Origin: JAFGJQ01 sp964495075
GTDB lineage: Bacteria > Planctomycetota > Phycisphaerae > UBA1845
Assembly (NCBI GenBank): GCA_964495075.1
Contig: CAZBUJ010000004.1
Location: 80,420-144,419, forward strand
Direction of reading: 5' to 3'
DNA length: 64,000 nucleotides
How positions within the stretch are numbered: the first letter of the stretch is position 1; every line of letters starts with the position of its first letter. A program made the translations under genes and the position numbers. Below, piece after piece: positions 41,965-49,586 of this stretch. The notes beneath the pieces are model-generated. The model was not told the origin of the DNA. It worked only from the letters and a program-made list of their open reading frames with translations, and did not search any database.

Positions 41965-42846
41965 TCAGGTGTAGTCGTAGAACCCTTTGCCCGCCTTACG
42001 CCCCAGACGGCCTTCGTCCACCATCTTGCGGAGCAGCGGGCACGGCGCGTATTTGTCGTTCTTCAGGTTCTTGTGCAGCACCTCCATGATGTGCAGGCAC
42101 ACGTCGATGCCGATCAGGTCGGCCAGCGCGAGCGGGCCCATCGGATGGTTGAAGCCCAGGTGCATGATGCCGTCGATGCTCTCGCGGGATGCGATCCCCT
42201 CATGCAGGCAGATCGCCGCCTCGTTGATCATCGGCATCCCCACCCGGTTGCTGATGAAACCGGGCGAGTCCCGGCACGGCAACGGTTCCTTGCCGAGTGA
42301 ACGTGCCAGGTGACACACGAAGTCCACCGTCTCCTGCGACGTCTTGTCGCCCGTCACTACCTCCACGAGTCCCATCAACGGCACCGGATTGAAGAAGTGC
42401 ATCCCGATGAACTTGTCGGGCCGCGTGGTGGCCTTCGCCAACTCGTTGATGCTGATGCTGCTCGTATTGGTGGCCAGGATGCAGCCGGGCGGCATGACGC
42501 CGTCGAGTTGCTTGAACAGAGTCGCCTTCACGTCGGGCTTCTCGGTGGCCGCCTCGATCGCCAGTTCGGCGGCGCCCAGGCCGTCCAGCGTTGTGCACGG
42601 TTTGATGCGGATCATCGTGGACTCGTGTTCCTGCGGGGTGAGCTTGCCTTTCTCCACCGCCTTGGCGAGAAACTTGTCCGTCCGCTTGACCGCCTTGGCG
42701 ACGGCCCCGTCCGCCACGTCATAGGCCAGCACGTCGATCCCGTGCTGGGCGAACGTCTGGATGATCCCTTGTCCCATCGTGCCCGCCCCCACGACGCCGA
42801 CCGCGCTGATGTTGGGTTTGACCTCCGCTTGCGCATCCGCTGACAT
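41965..42846 (-). CDS. hbd: 3-hydroxybutyryl-CoA dehydrogenase
   Basis: 293 residues, normal for the short-chain enzyme. ATG 42846 follows AGAGGTG. NAD-binding GVVGAGTMGQGI lies near residue 17. The catalytic His and Asn are in GMHFFNPVPLM and SNRVGMPMINEA. The C-terminal dimer domain has GFNHPMGPLALADLIGLD-like sequence. It oxidises (S)-3-hydroxyacyl-CoA to 3-oxoacyl-CoA in the cytoplasm, between crotonase and thiolase. It is the last gene of the minus-strand series that starts with three acyl-CoA dehydrogenases. Confidence 0.94.
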   Translation of the reverse strand: MSADAQAEVKPNISAVGVVGAGTMGQGIIQTFAQHGIDVLAYDVADGAVAKAVKRTDKFLAKAVEKGKLTPQEHESTMIRIKPCTTLDGLGAAELAIEAATEKPDVKATLFKQLDGVMPPGCILATNTSSISINELAKATTRPDKFIGMHFFNPVPLMGLVEVVTGDKTSQETVDFVCHLARSLGKEPLPCRDSPGFISNRVGMPMINEAAICLHEGIASRESIDGIMHLGFNHPMGPLALADLIGIDVCLHIMEVLHKNLKNDKYAPCPLLRKMVDEGRLGRKAGKGFYDYT

Positions 42847-42872
42847 CAATTCACCTCTGTTCCTGTCGTTGG

Positions 42873-43020
42873 GATTCAGTCATTAGACCGTGGCCCGAGT
42901 CGATGCGCCGCCGTTCACGGGCTCGATTGTCCACGGTCTTCCTGCCATCGACGCGACGCGAGCCGCGTGAACGCCGCATACCGCCCCACCGCGACGCCCG
43001 ACCCGCCGTTCGCCGTTCCT
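42873..43020. repeat. Short heptad pairs between thiolase and hbd (array F)
   Basis: GATTCAG and TCATTAG (42873-42886) near the hbd start; CGTTCGC and CGTTCCT (43007-43020) directly against the thiolase stop. Two units each, so weaker than the other arrays. Confidence 0.4.
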
Positions 43021-44190
43021 CTAGGCTCCCCGCCGCACGCAGACCGCCACCGCATTGCCTCCACCGAGGCACAACGCCGCGACCCCGTGCTTGGCGTCCC
43101 GCGCTTCCATCGCATGGATCAGCGTGACGAGCACCCGCGTCCCGCTGGCCCCGATCGGATGGCCCAACGCAATGGCACCGCCGTTCACGTTGACCTTCTC
43201 CTCCGGAACCTCGAGCGTCTTGACGTTCGCCACCGACTGCGCGGCAAACGCCTCGTTCAGCTCGAACAGATCGATCTGGTCCAGGGTCAACCCGGCCTTC
43301 TCCAGCACCATCCGCACCGCCGGCACCGGCGCCGTGAACAGTTCCTTGGGAGCGACGCCGGCCGTGGCCGTCGCCAGGATCTCCACCCGCACCGGCCAGC
43401 CGTGCTTCCTGGCCGCCGACGCCGACGTGACCAGCGTCATGGCCGCACCGTCCGACAGCGCCGACGCGTTGGCCGCCGTGACCGTCCCTGCCTTGTCGAA
43501 CACCGGCGGCAACTTGCTCACGTCCTCGAGCGACGCACCATGGCGAATCGTCTCGTCGTCGTGAATCACGCCCTTGCGCTGCTCGATCGGGACGATTTCC
43601 TTCGTGAATGCGCCCGACTGCTGGGCCGCCGACGCCTTCCGGTGGCTGTTGACCGCGTACGCGTCCTGCATCTCGCGGGTGATCCCGAAGGTCCGGGCCG
43701 TGTTCTCCGCGGCGCAGCCCATCGCCCAATGCTCGAACGCGCAGGTCAAGCCGTCGTATTGCATGCCGTCCAGTAGTTTCCCGTCGCCGAACTTCAGGCC
43801 GGCACGGGCGCCCATGACGTAGTAAGGAACGAGCGACATCGATTCGATCCCGCCGGCCAGGGCCACGTGAATGTCACCGCAACGGATGGCACGGTCCGCC
43901 TGGATCACCGCCTCGAGCCCGCTGCCGCATACCTTGTTCAATGTGACCGCCGTAACGTAGTCGCCGATGCCCGCTCCCAGAGCGATCTGCCGGGCCGGGT
44001 TCTGCCCCAGGCCGGCCTGCAGGACCGTGCCGACGAACACCTCATCAACACCCTTGTCGATCGCGCCCGTCTCTTCCAGGACGGCGGTGGCCACCCGGGC
44101 ACCCAACTCCGTGGCCGGAATCCGGGACAGACCGCCCAGGTACTTCCCGACCGGGCTCCGCCTGGCTGCAACAACAACGCTGGTTTCCAT
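43021..44190 (-). CDS. Acetyl-CoA C-acetyltransferase (thiolase)
   Basis: 389 residues, typical of the degradative/biosynthetic thiolase II family. Nucleophile Cys is in NKVCGSGLEAV, about residue 88. The C-terminal His and second Cys are in GGAIALGHPIGASG and LCLGGGNAV, with NEAFAAQS between. It cleaves 3-oxoacyl-CoA, or acetoacetyl-CoA, with CoA. The gene follows three acyl-CoA dehydrogenases and precedes hbd on the same strand, a beta-oxidation or branched-chain amino-acid operon. No active-site change is seen, unlike the thiolase-like protein at 59785-61155. Confidence 0.94.
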   Translation of the reverse strand: METSVVVAARRSPVGKYLGGLSRIPATELGARVATAVLEETGAIDKGVDEVFVGTVLQAGLGQNPARQIALGAGIGDYVTAVTLNKVCGSGLEAVIQADRAIRCGDIHVALAGGIESMSLVPYYVMGARAGLKFGDGKLLDGMQYDGLTCAFEHWAMGCAAENTARTFGITREMQDAYAVNSHRKASAAQQSGAFTKEIVPIEQRKGVIHDDETIRHGASLEDVSKLPPVFDKAGTVTAANASALSDGAAMTLVTSASAARKHGWPVRVEILATATAGVAPKELFTAPVPAVRMVLEKAGLTLDQIDLFELNEAFAAQSVANVKTLEVPEEKVNVNGGAIALGHPIGASGTRVLVTLIHAMEARDAKHGVAALCLGGGNAVAVCVRRGA

Positions 44191-44287
44191 CGCTAAACTC
44201 CCTTCGGATCACGCCCGTCCAATCGTGGCCAGCCCGCCCCGTGACGTGCACACGCCCCACGGCGCCGCCGATCCCCGCACTCCCGTG

Positions 44288-45451
44288 TCAGTGGCTGCTA
44301 ACCCAATCGGGATCGGTCATCAGGTTGCGACCGATGACGAGTCGATGAATCTCGCTCGTGCCCTCGTAAATCTCCGTGATCTTCGCGTCGCGCAGAAATC
44401 GCTCGACCGGATAGTCCTTGCAGTACCCGTAGCCGCCGAACACCTGTATCGCGTGGTTGGCACACTTGCTGGCCACCTCGCTGGCCAGCAGCTTCGCCAT
44501 CGCCGCCTCCGGGCCGAACGGCCTTTTGTTCTGCTTGAGCCACGCCGCCCGGTAGATCAACCCTCGGGCCGCTTCGATGCCGACCTTCATGTCGGCGAGC
44601 TTCTGCTGGATGGCCTGGAACTGCGCGATCGGCCGGTTGAACTGCTCCCGGGTCTTCGCGTAGGCGACCGATTCCTCGAGACACGCCTCCGCGATCCCCA
44701 ACGCCTGGGCGGCGATGCCGATCCGTCCGCCGTCCAGCGTGGCCAGGGCAACGGACAGCCCCTTGCCCTCCTCGCCGAGCAGCGCGTCCTTGGGGATCAC
44801 GCAGTCTTCAAAAACGTACTCGGCCGTGCTCGAACACTTGATGCCGAGTTTCTTCTCGAGCTTCCCGATACTGAGCCCGTCACACGGCTTCTCCACGATG
44901 AACGCGCTCAGGCGATGGCGCTTCTCCGCGGGTGCCGTCACGGCGATCAACACCATTACGCTCGCTTCGCCGCCGTTGGTGACGAAGCACTTGCGCCCGT
45001 TGATGTGCCAGCCGTCGTCCTTCAATTCGGCCTTGCAGGTCGCCGCCCCCGCGTCGCTCCCGCTGCCCGGCTCGGTCAGCGACAGGCAGCCGATCCACTC
45101 GCCGCGGGCCAGCCGGGGAAGGTACTTCTGTTTCTGCGCCTCCGTCCCGAAGGCCAGGATAGGGTCGACGCAGAGCGACGTGTGGGCCGAAATCACCACC
45201 CCGGACGCCGCGCAGGCACGCGAGATCTCCTCGACGATCAGGATGTACGACAGCACGTCCATCTCCGCCCCGCCGTACGCCTCGGGCACATAGCTGCCGA
45301 ACAGTCCCATCTCGGCAAACTGCTCGCGCAGCGAATCCGGGAACGACTCGCTCTCGTCCCGCGCGGCGGCACCGGGGGCAACCCGCTCGTCGGCAAACTC
45401 CCGCAGCGATTGCTGCAGAACACGGTGATCGTCGGTCAATTCGAAGTCCAT
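44288..45451 (-). CDS. Acyl-CoA dehydrogenase (short-chain type) 1
   Basis: 387 residues from ATG 45451 (GGGAGG ten bases upstream). Three-part ACAD fold: helical N-terminus (MDFELTDDHRVLQQSLREFA), beta domain with CLSLTEPGSGSDAGA and CFVTNGGEA, and helical C-terminus. The catalytic Glu is in ITEIYEGTSEIHRL near the end, as in medium and short-chain enzymes. FAD-linked alpha-beta oxidation passes electrons to EtfAB, encoded at 51688-53522. Chain-length and branch preference cannot be read with confidence; butyryl-CoA is a reasonable guess. Confidence 0.92.
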   Translation of the reverse strand: MDFELTDDHRVLQQSLREFADERVAPGAAARDESESFPDSLREQFAEMGLFGSYVPEAYGGAEMDVLSYILIVEEISRACAASGVVISAHTSLCVDPILAFGTEAQKQKYLPRLARGEWIGCLSLTEPGSGSDAGAATCKAELKDDGWHINGRKCFVTNGGEASVMVLIAVTAPAEKRHRLSAFIVEKPCDGLSIGKLEKKLGIKCSSTAEYVFEDCVIPKDALLGEEGKGLSVALATLDGGRIGIAAQALGIAEACLEESVAYAKTREQFNRPIAQFQAIQQKLADMKVGIEAARGLIYRAAWLKQNKRPFGPEAAMAKLLASEVASKCANHAIQVFGGYGYCKDYPVERFLRDAKITEIYEGTSEIHRLVIGRNLMTDPDWVSSH

Positions 45452-45513
45452 GAACTCAATGCCTCCCGCTGTGCGCCTCGCCGGCGCCACCGCCTCCCGC
45501 CAAGCGGCCCGAG

Positions 45514-46662
45514 CTACTGCTGCTCGAGAACCGCCCGCGCGATGACCATACGCTGGATCTGGGATGTCCCCTCGCCGATCTCCATCAGCTTGGCGTCACG
45601 CATGTAACGCTCCACCGGCATGTCTTTCATGTAGCCGTAGCCGCCACAGATCTGGATGGCGTTGAGGGCCGCCCGCGTCGCCATCTCGCTGGCGAACAGC
45701 TTGGCCGCGCTCGCCTCCACCCGGGCCTCCTTCCCGGCGTCCTGCAGGGCGGCGGCCCGGCGAACCAGCAACCGGGCCGCGTCGACCTCGACCGCCATGT
45801 CGGCCAGCATGAACTGAATCGCCTGATGCTGGGCGATCGGCTTGCCGAACGCGTGCCGCTCCTGGGCGTACGCCAGCGCCTCTTCCAACGCACCGCGCCC
45901 CAGTCCGACGGAGAGGGCCGCGATGGTCGTCCGGCCACGCTCCAGGACGATCATGGCGTCACGATAGCCCTCGTTCAGGTTGCCGCACAGGTTCTCGTGC
46001 GGGACCCGCATGTTCTCGAAGGTCAAGGGCACCGTGTTGCTCGCGCGCACGCCCAGCTTGTCTTCCTTCTTGCCGATGATCAGGCCCGGGGTCCCCGCCT
46101 CGACGATGAAGGCGCTGATGTTGTGACCTTTCCTGCCGTTCGGGTCCGTGACCGCCAGAATCACAAACACCTGCGCCTTGCCCCCGTTGGTGATGAACAT
46201 CTTGTTGCCGTTGATCACCCATTCGTCGCCGTCCCGGACGGCCGTGGACTCCATCGCTGCCGCGTCGCTGCCGCAGCCGGGCTCCGTGAAGCCCCAGGCA
46301 CCGATGTGCTCGCCCGCGGCCAGCTTCGGCACGTACTTCTGCTTTTGCGCATCGGACGCGCTCACCATGAGGTGACCGAGCGCCAGACCGTTGTGCGCGG
46401 CCAGCATCAGTGCCGTGCCGCCGCAATGACGCGCGATTTCCTCAATCACGATCGACGCACTGACACGATTCAAGCCGGACCCGTTCAATTCGGGCGGGAC
46501 CGTCAGACCCATCATGCCTAACTCGCCAAGCTGCCGGTAGATCTCGTCCGGAATCTCGCTGGCCTCGTCCCACGCCCGGGCGTTCGGAGCCACGACTTCC
46601 GCCGCAAACCGGCGGGCCATGTCGCGTAACGTGATCTGATCCTCGGTCAGTTCGAAGTTCAT
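45514..46662 (-). CDS. Acyl-CoA dehydrogenase 2
   Basis: 382 residues; ATG 46662, since the longer frame to 46767 overlaps the neighbouring gene. Markers: LTEDQITLRDMARRFA, GAWGFTEPGCGSDAAA, MFITNGGKAQ, QICGGYGYMKDMPVERY. The catalytic Glu lies in LMEIGEGTSQIQRM near the C-terminus. Divergent enough from copies 1 and 3 to suggest a different acyl group, for example a branched chain, but that is inference. It lies 7 bp after the stop of copy 3 and 62 bp before copy 1, in one operon. Confidence 0.92.
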   Translation of the reverse strand: MNFELTEDQITLRDMARRFAAEVVAPNARAWDEASEIPDEIYRQLGELGMMGLTVPPELNGSGLNRVSASIVIEEIARHCGGTALMLAAHNGLALGHLMVSASDAQKQKYVPKLAAGEHIGAWGFTEPGCGSDAAAMESTAVRDGDEWVINGNKMFITNGGKAQVFVILAVTDPNGRKGHNISAFIVEAGTPGLIIGKKEDKLGVRASNTVPLTFENMRVPHENLCGNLNEGYRDAMIVLERGRTTIAALSVGLGRGALEEALAYAQERHAFGKPIAQHQAIQFMLADMAVEVDAARLLVRRAAALQDAGKEARVEASAAKLFASEMATRAALNAIQICGGYGYMKDMPVERYMRDAKLMEIGEGTSQIQRMVIARAVLEQQ

Positions 46663-46669
46663 CCGTTGG

Positions 46670-47824
46670 TCATCCTGTCTCGGAATCGTTGGCCAGTAAA
46701 TAGCGGGCGAGAACCAGCCGCTGGATCTCGCTCGTGCCCTCGTAAATCCGCGTGACGCGCACGTCACGGTACAACTTTTCCACTTCCGAATCGTTCACGT
46801 AGCCCGTGCCGCCGTGCACCTGCACCGCCCGGTCGGCCACGCGGCCGGCCATCTCCGACGCGTACAGCTTCGCCGCCGCCGACGCCGGGACCCAGTCCGG
46901 ATGCGCGCTGTCCAGCGAGCACGCCCGGGCGATGAGCGCCTTGGCCGCCGCGAGCTCCACGACACTGTCCGCGATCATGGTCTGGATGGCCTGAAAACTC
47001 GCGATGGGGCGACCGAACTGCACGCGCTCCCGTGCGTAGCTCACCATGGCGTCCAGGCACGCTTCCGCGATGCCCGTCGACTGGGCCGCGATCGCGATCC
47101 GACCCCCGTTCAACGCGACCAGCGCAAGACGAAGACCCGTGCCTTCCTCGCATAACAGATGGTCGGACGGAGCCCGCACATCGGTGAGGTGCAGGCTCGC
47201 CGTCTCGCTCGCCCGCAAACCCATCTTGCCCGTGATCTTGATCCGCTCGAACCCCTCCTGGTTCCCGTCGACCAGCAGCATTCGCAGACCCGACTTGTCA
47301 CCGATCTCCTGGATCTGCACCAGCGTCACGAACCATCGCCCGTGCACGCCATTGGTAATCCACATCTTCCCGCCGTTCACCACCCACTCGTCCCCGTGGC
47401 GGTCGGCCCGCGTGCTGCACGCAGACGGGTCCGACCCGGCGTCGGCCTCGGAAATCGCGAAGGAACCCAGGTGCTCGGCCGAAACCATCTGCGGCGCGAT
47501 CTCCGCCCGCACGCGGGCCGAACCGAATCGCCACAACATCTCCGCGACCATATTGTGCACCGAGAGCGTTACGGCTGCCGAGGGGGACGCATAGGCAATC
47601 TCGTGCAGGATAGCCGCGTACGTCATGTAGTGGCACGACAGTCCGCCCGCCTCCTCCGGCAGGCGCAGGGCGGTAAAGCCCATCTCCGCCATCGCCGGAA
47701 GCGCGGCGCAAATGGAAGACTCGTCCGTGTCGGCCCTTCGGTCCAGGTCGCGCAATTGGCCCCGCGCGTACTCCCGTGCCCCTTCCACCAGCGGATGATC
47801 CTCGGTGTCGACATACTCGATCAT
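46670..47824 (-). CDS. Acyl-CoA dehydrogenase 3, first gene of the operon
   Basis: 384 residues from ATG 47824; ATG 47887 is an alternative that adds a glycine/serine-rich tail. ACAD markers: SFAISEADAGSDPSA, MWITNGVHGRWF and VHGGTGYVNDSEVEKLYRD. Catalytic Glu is in TRIYEGTSEIQRLV. It opens the series acyl-CoA dehydrogenases 3, 2, 1, thiolase, hbd. A near-consensus promoter with a palindrome on its -35 box lies upstream at 47945-47979, so the whole series may be controlled from there. Confidence 0.92.
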   Translation of the reverse strand: MIEYVDTEDHPLVEGAREYARGQLRDLDRRADTDESSICAALPAMAEMGFTALRLPEEAGGLSCHYMTYAAILHEIAYASPSAAVTLSVHNMVAEMLWRFGSARVRAEIAPQMVSAEHLGSFAISEADAGSDPSACSTRADRHGDEWVVNGGKMWITNGVHGRWFVTLVQIQEIGDKSGLRMLLVDGNQEGFERIKITGKMGLRASETASLHLTDVRAPSDHLLCEEGTGLRLALVALNGGRIAIAAQSTGIAEACLDAMVSYARERVQFGRPIASFQAIQTMIADSVVELAAAKALIARACSLDSAHPDWVPASAAAKLYASEMAGRVADRAVQVHGGTGYVNDSEVEKLYRDVRVTRIYEGTSEIQRLVLARYLLANDSETG

Positions 47825-47944
47825 GTCATGTGTCGCTGCCTCGCCAGCGCCGGACCCGCGCCCGGCCCCGCGACTCGGACTGCCCATCGATGTGGGACGC
47901 TCCGGGTGAGCGTCTCGAATCCCAATCGGCCGGGATGAATATCG

Positions 47945-47979
47945 ATTATAGAGAATGCGGCCGGGGGGTCAACTTGACC
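47945..47979 (-). promoter_or_regulatory. Near-consensus promoter with operator-like palindrome over the -35 box
   Basis: On the minus strand -35 TTGACC (47972-47967), 16 bp, -10 TATAAT (47950-47945). The -35 is one arm of the perfect 13-bp palindrome GGTCAAGTTGACC (47967-47979). A repressor bound there would block the acyl-CoA dehydrogenase operon; no regulator gene is adjacent. Confidence 0.65.
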
Positions 47980-48009
47980 GCCCGTCCCGCGCGACGCGGC
48001 GCCCCCGCG

Positions 48010-48038
48010 TTGACGTCGGACCGCGGGCGCGCCACAAT
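48010..48038 (+). promoter_or_regulatory. Promoter candidate for the CoA-transferase genes
   Basis: TTGACG (48010-48015), 17 bp, CACAAT (48033-48038). It diverges from the acyl-CoA dehydrogenase promoter, whose palindrome lies 30 bp away, so one regulator could affect both. Confidence 0.5.
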
Positions 48039-48121
48039 AAGCACCCGTCGGGGTTGCTGCCATGCATGGGTAAAACGGCCGCCGGCCTTGGGGGACGCGC
48101 CGGCCCCGGGAGTCCGCTGCA

Positions 48122-48832
48122 ATGAACAAGGTTGTGGCCAACGCACAAGAGGCGCTGACGAAAGCTGGGCTCCGCGACGGAATGACCGTTCTGGCGGGCG
48201 GCTTCGGATTGTGTGGCATCCCCGAGCACTGTATCGCGGCCATACGCGACATGGGCGTCAAGGACCTCGTCGTGGCGTCCAACAACGCGGGGGTCGACGA
48301 TTTCGGGTTGGGCCTGTTACTCGAGACCCGCCAGATTCGAAAGATGATCTCCTCCTACGTCGGTGAAAACGCCATCTTTGAACGGCAGTTCCTCAGCGGC
48401 GAGCTCGAACTCGAACTCGTGCCCCAAGGCACCCTCGCCGAGCGGTTCCGTGCCGCCGGGGCGGGAATCCCCGCGTTCTTCACGCCGACCGGCGTCGGCA
48501 CCGTCGTCGCCGAGGGCAAGGAGACCCGGGTGTTCGACGGACGGACCTACGTCATGGAACGGGCCCTCGGCGGCCACATCGCGATCGTGAAGGCCTGGAA
48601 GGGCGACGCGTCCGGCAACCTCCTCTACCGCAAGACCGCCCGCAACTTCAATCCGATGATCGCCGCGGCCGGCAACGTGACCATCGCCGAGGTCGAAGAA
48701 CTGGCTCCCGTCGGCGCCATCGAACCGGATCAGGTCCACACCGCGGGCATCTACGTACAGTACATCTTCCAGGAGGCGAACTATGAAAAACGTATCGAGC
48801 AGAGAACGAATCGTCCTCCGGGCGGCGCGTGA
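48122..48832 (+). CDS. scoA: 3-oxoacid CoA-transferase subunit A
   Basis: 236 residues; ATG 48122 follows GGGAG by nine bases. Family I CoA-transferase alpha subunit: MTVLAGGFGLCGIPEHCI, VASNNAGVDDFGLG, ISSYVGENAIFERQ and YRKTARNFNPMIA. With subunit B it moves CoA between succinyl-CoA or another acyl-CoA and acetoacetate, linking ketone bodies to beta-oxidation. Its last 50 bp overlap the start of subunit B in another frame, and the two should be co-translated. Divergent from the acyl-CoA dehydrogenase operon. Confidence 0.93.
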   Translation: MNKVVANAQEALTKAGLRDGMTVLAGGFGLCGIPEHCIAAIRDMGVKDLVVASNNAGVDDFGLGLLLETRQIRKMISSYVGENAIFERQFLSGELELELVPQGTLAERFRAAGAGIPAFFTPTGVGTVVAEGKETRVFDGRTYVMERALGGHIAIVKAWKGDASGNLLYRKTARNFNPMIAAAGNVTIAEVEELAPVGAIEPDQVHTAGIYVQYIFQEANYEKRIEQRTNRPPGGA

Positions 48833-49445
48833 GCTGCGAGACGGGTTTTACGTGAACCTGGGGATCGGCCTGCCGACCCTCGTCGCCAACTATATCCCGG
48901 CCGGCGTCCAGATCGTGTTGGAAAGCGAGAACGGAATGCTCGGTATCGGACCGTTTCCCTACGAGGGGGAGGAGGACGCCGACCTGATCAACGCCGGAAA
49001 GCAGACTGTTACGGAACTGCCCGGATCGTCCTACTTCTCCAGCGCCGAGTCGTTCGGAATGATCCGCGGCGGGCACATCGACCTGACCATCATGGGCGGC
49101 ATGGAAGTCTCGCAGGAGGGAGATCTCGCCAACTGGATGATCCCCGGCAAGCTCGTCAAGGGGATGGGCGGCGGCATGGACCTGGTCGCCAGCGCGAAAC
49201 GCGTCGTCATCATCATGCAGCACTGCAACAAGCAGGGCGAATCCAAGGTCCTGAAGAAGTGTACGCTCCCCCTCACCGGTCAGCGCTGCGTCCACCGCCT
49301 GATCACCGAACACGCGGTGTTCGATTTCAACGACGGACGAATGACGCTCGTCGAACTGGCCCCGGACATGACAGCCGAGAAACTGCAAGCCATCACGGAA
49401 GCCGAGTTCACCGCCGCCGACAACGTCGTCGAAATGGCGATCTGA
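48783..49445 (+). CDS. scoB: 3-oxoacid CoA-transferase subunit B
   Basis: 220 residues. The catalytic Glu that forms the covalent CoA thioester is in VLESENGMLGIGP; GLPTLVANYIP and GGHIDLTIMGGMEV are further subunit-B hallmarks. ATG 48783 is preceded by the CAGGAGG-type site within the end of subunit A. The stop at 49443-49445 sits inside a terminator-like hairpin, and a heptad array follows directly. Confidence 0.93.
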   Translation: MKNVSSRERIVLRAARELRDGFYVNLGIGLPTLVANYIPAGVQIVLESENGMLGIGPFPYEGEEDADLINAGKQTVTELPGSSYFSSAESFGMIRGGHIDLTIMGGMEVSQEGDLANWMIPGKLVKGMGGGMDLVASAKRVVIIMQHCNKQGESKVLKKCTLPLTGQRCVHRLITEHAVFDFNDGRMTLVELAPDMTAEKLQAITEAEFTAADNVVEMAI

Positions 49446-49463
49446 CCGCCTGACGGCGGTCAG
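49442..49463 (+). terminator. Hairpin over the scoB stop codon
   Basis: CTGACCGCC, loop TGAC, GGCGGTCAG: a perfect 9-bp stem. The first arm includes the TGA stop. No clear T run follows, but AT-rich heptads begin at once. Confidence 0.55.
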
Positions 49464-49586
49464 AATTACTAATGACTAATGACTAATTACTAATGCGTCG
49501 CATGCGGGTGGTCGCGGCGCCGGCGTCTCCCGTCAAACTGCCCCACCAAACGACGACTCATTAGTAATTAGTCATTAGTAATTGCT
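49463..49586. repeat. Inverted pair of heptad arrays (array G)
   Basis: Left arm 49463-49497: GAATTAC, TAATGAC, TAATGAC, TAATTAC, TAATGCG. Right arm 49559-49586: CATTAGT, AATTAGT, CATTAGT, AATTGCT. The right arm codes the last residues (I-T-N-D) and the TAA stop (49570-49568) of the membrane FeS protein. Confidence 0.8.
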
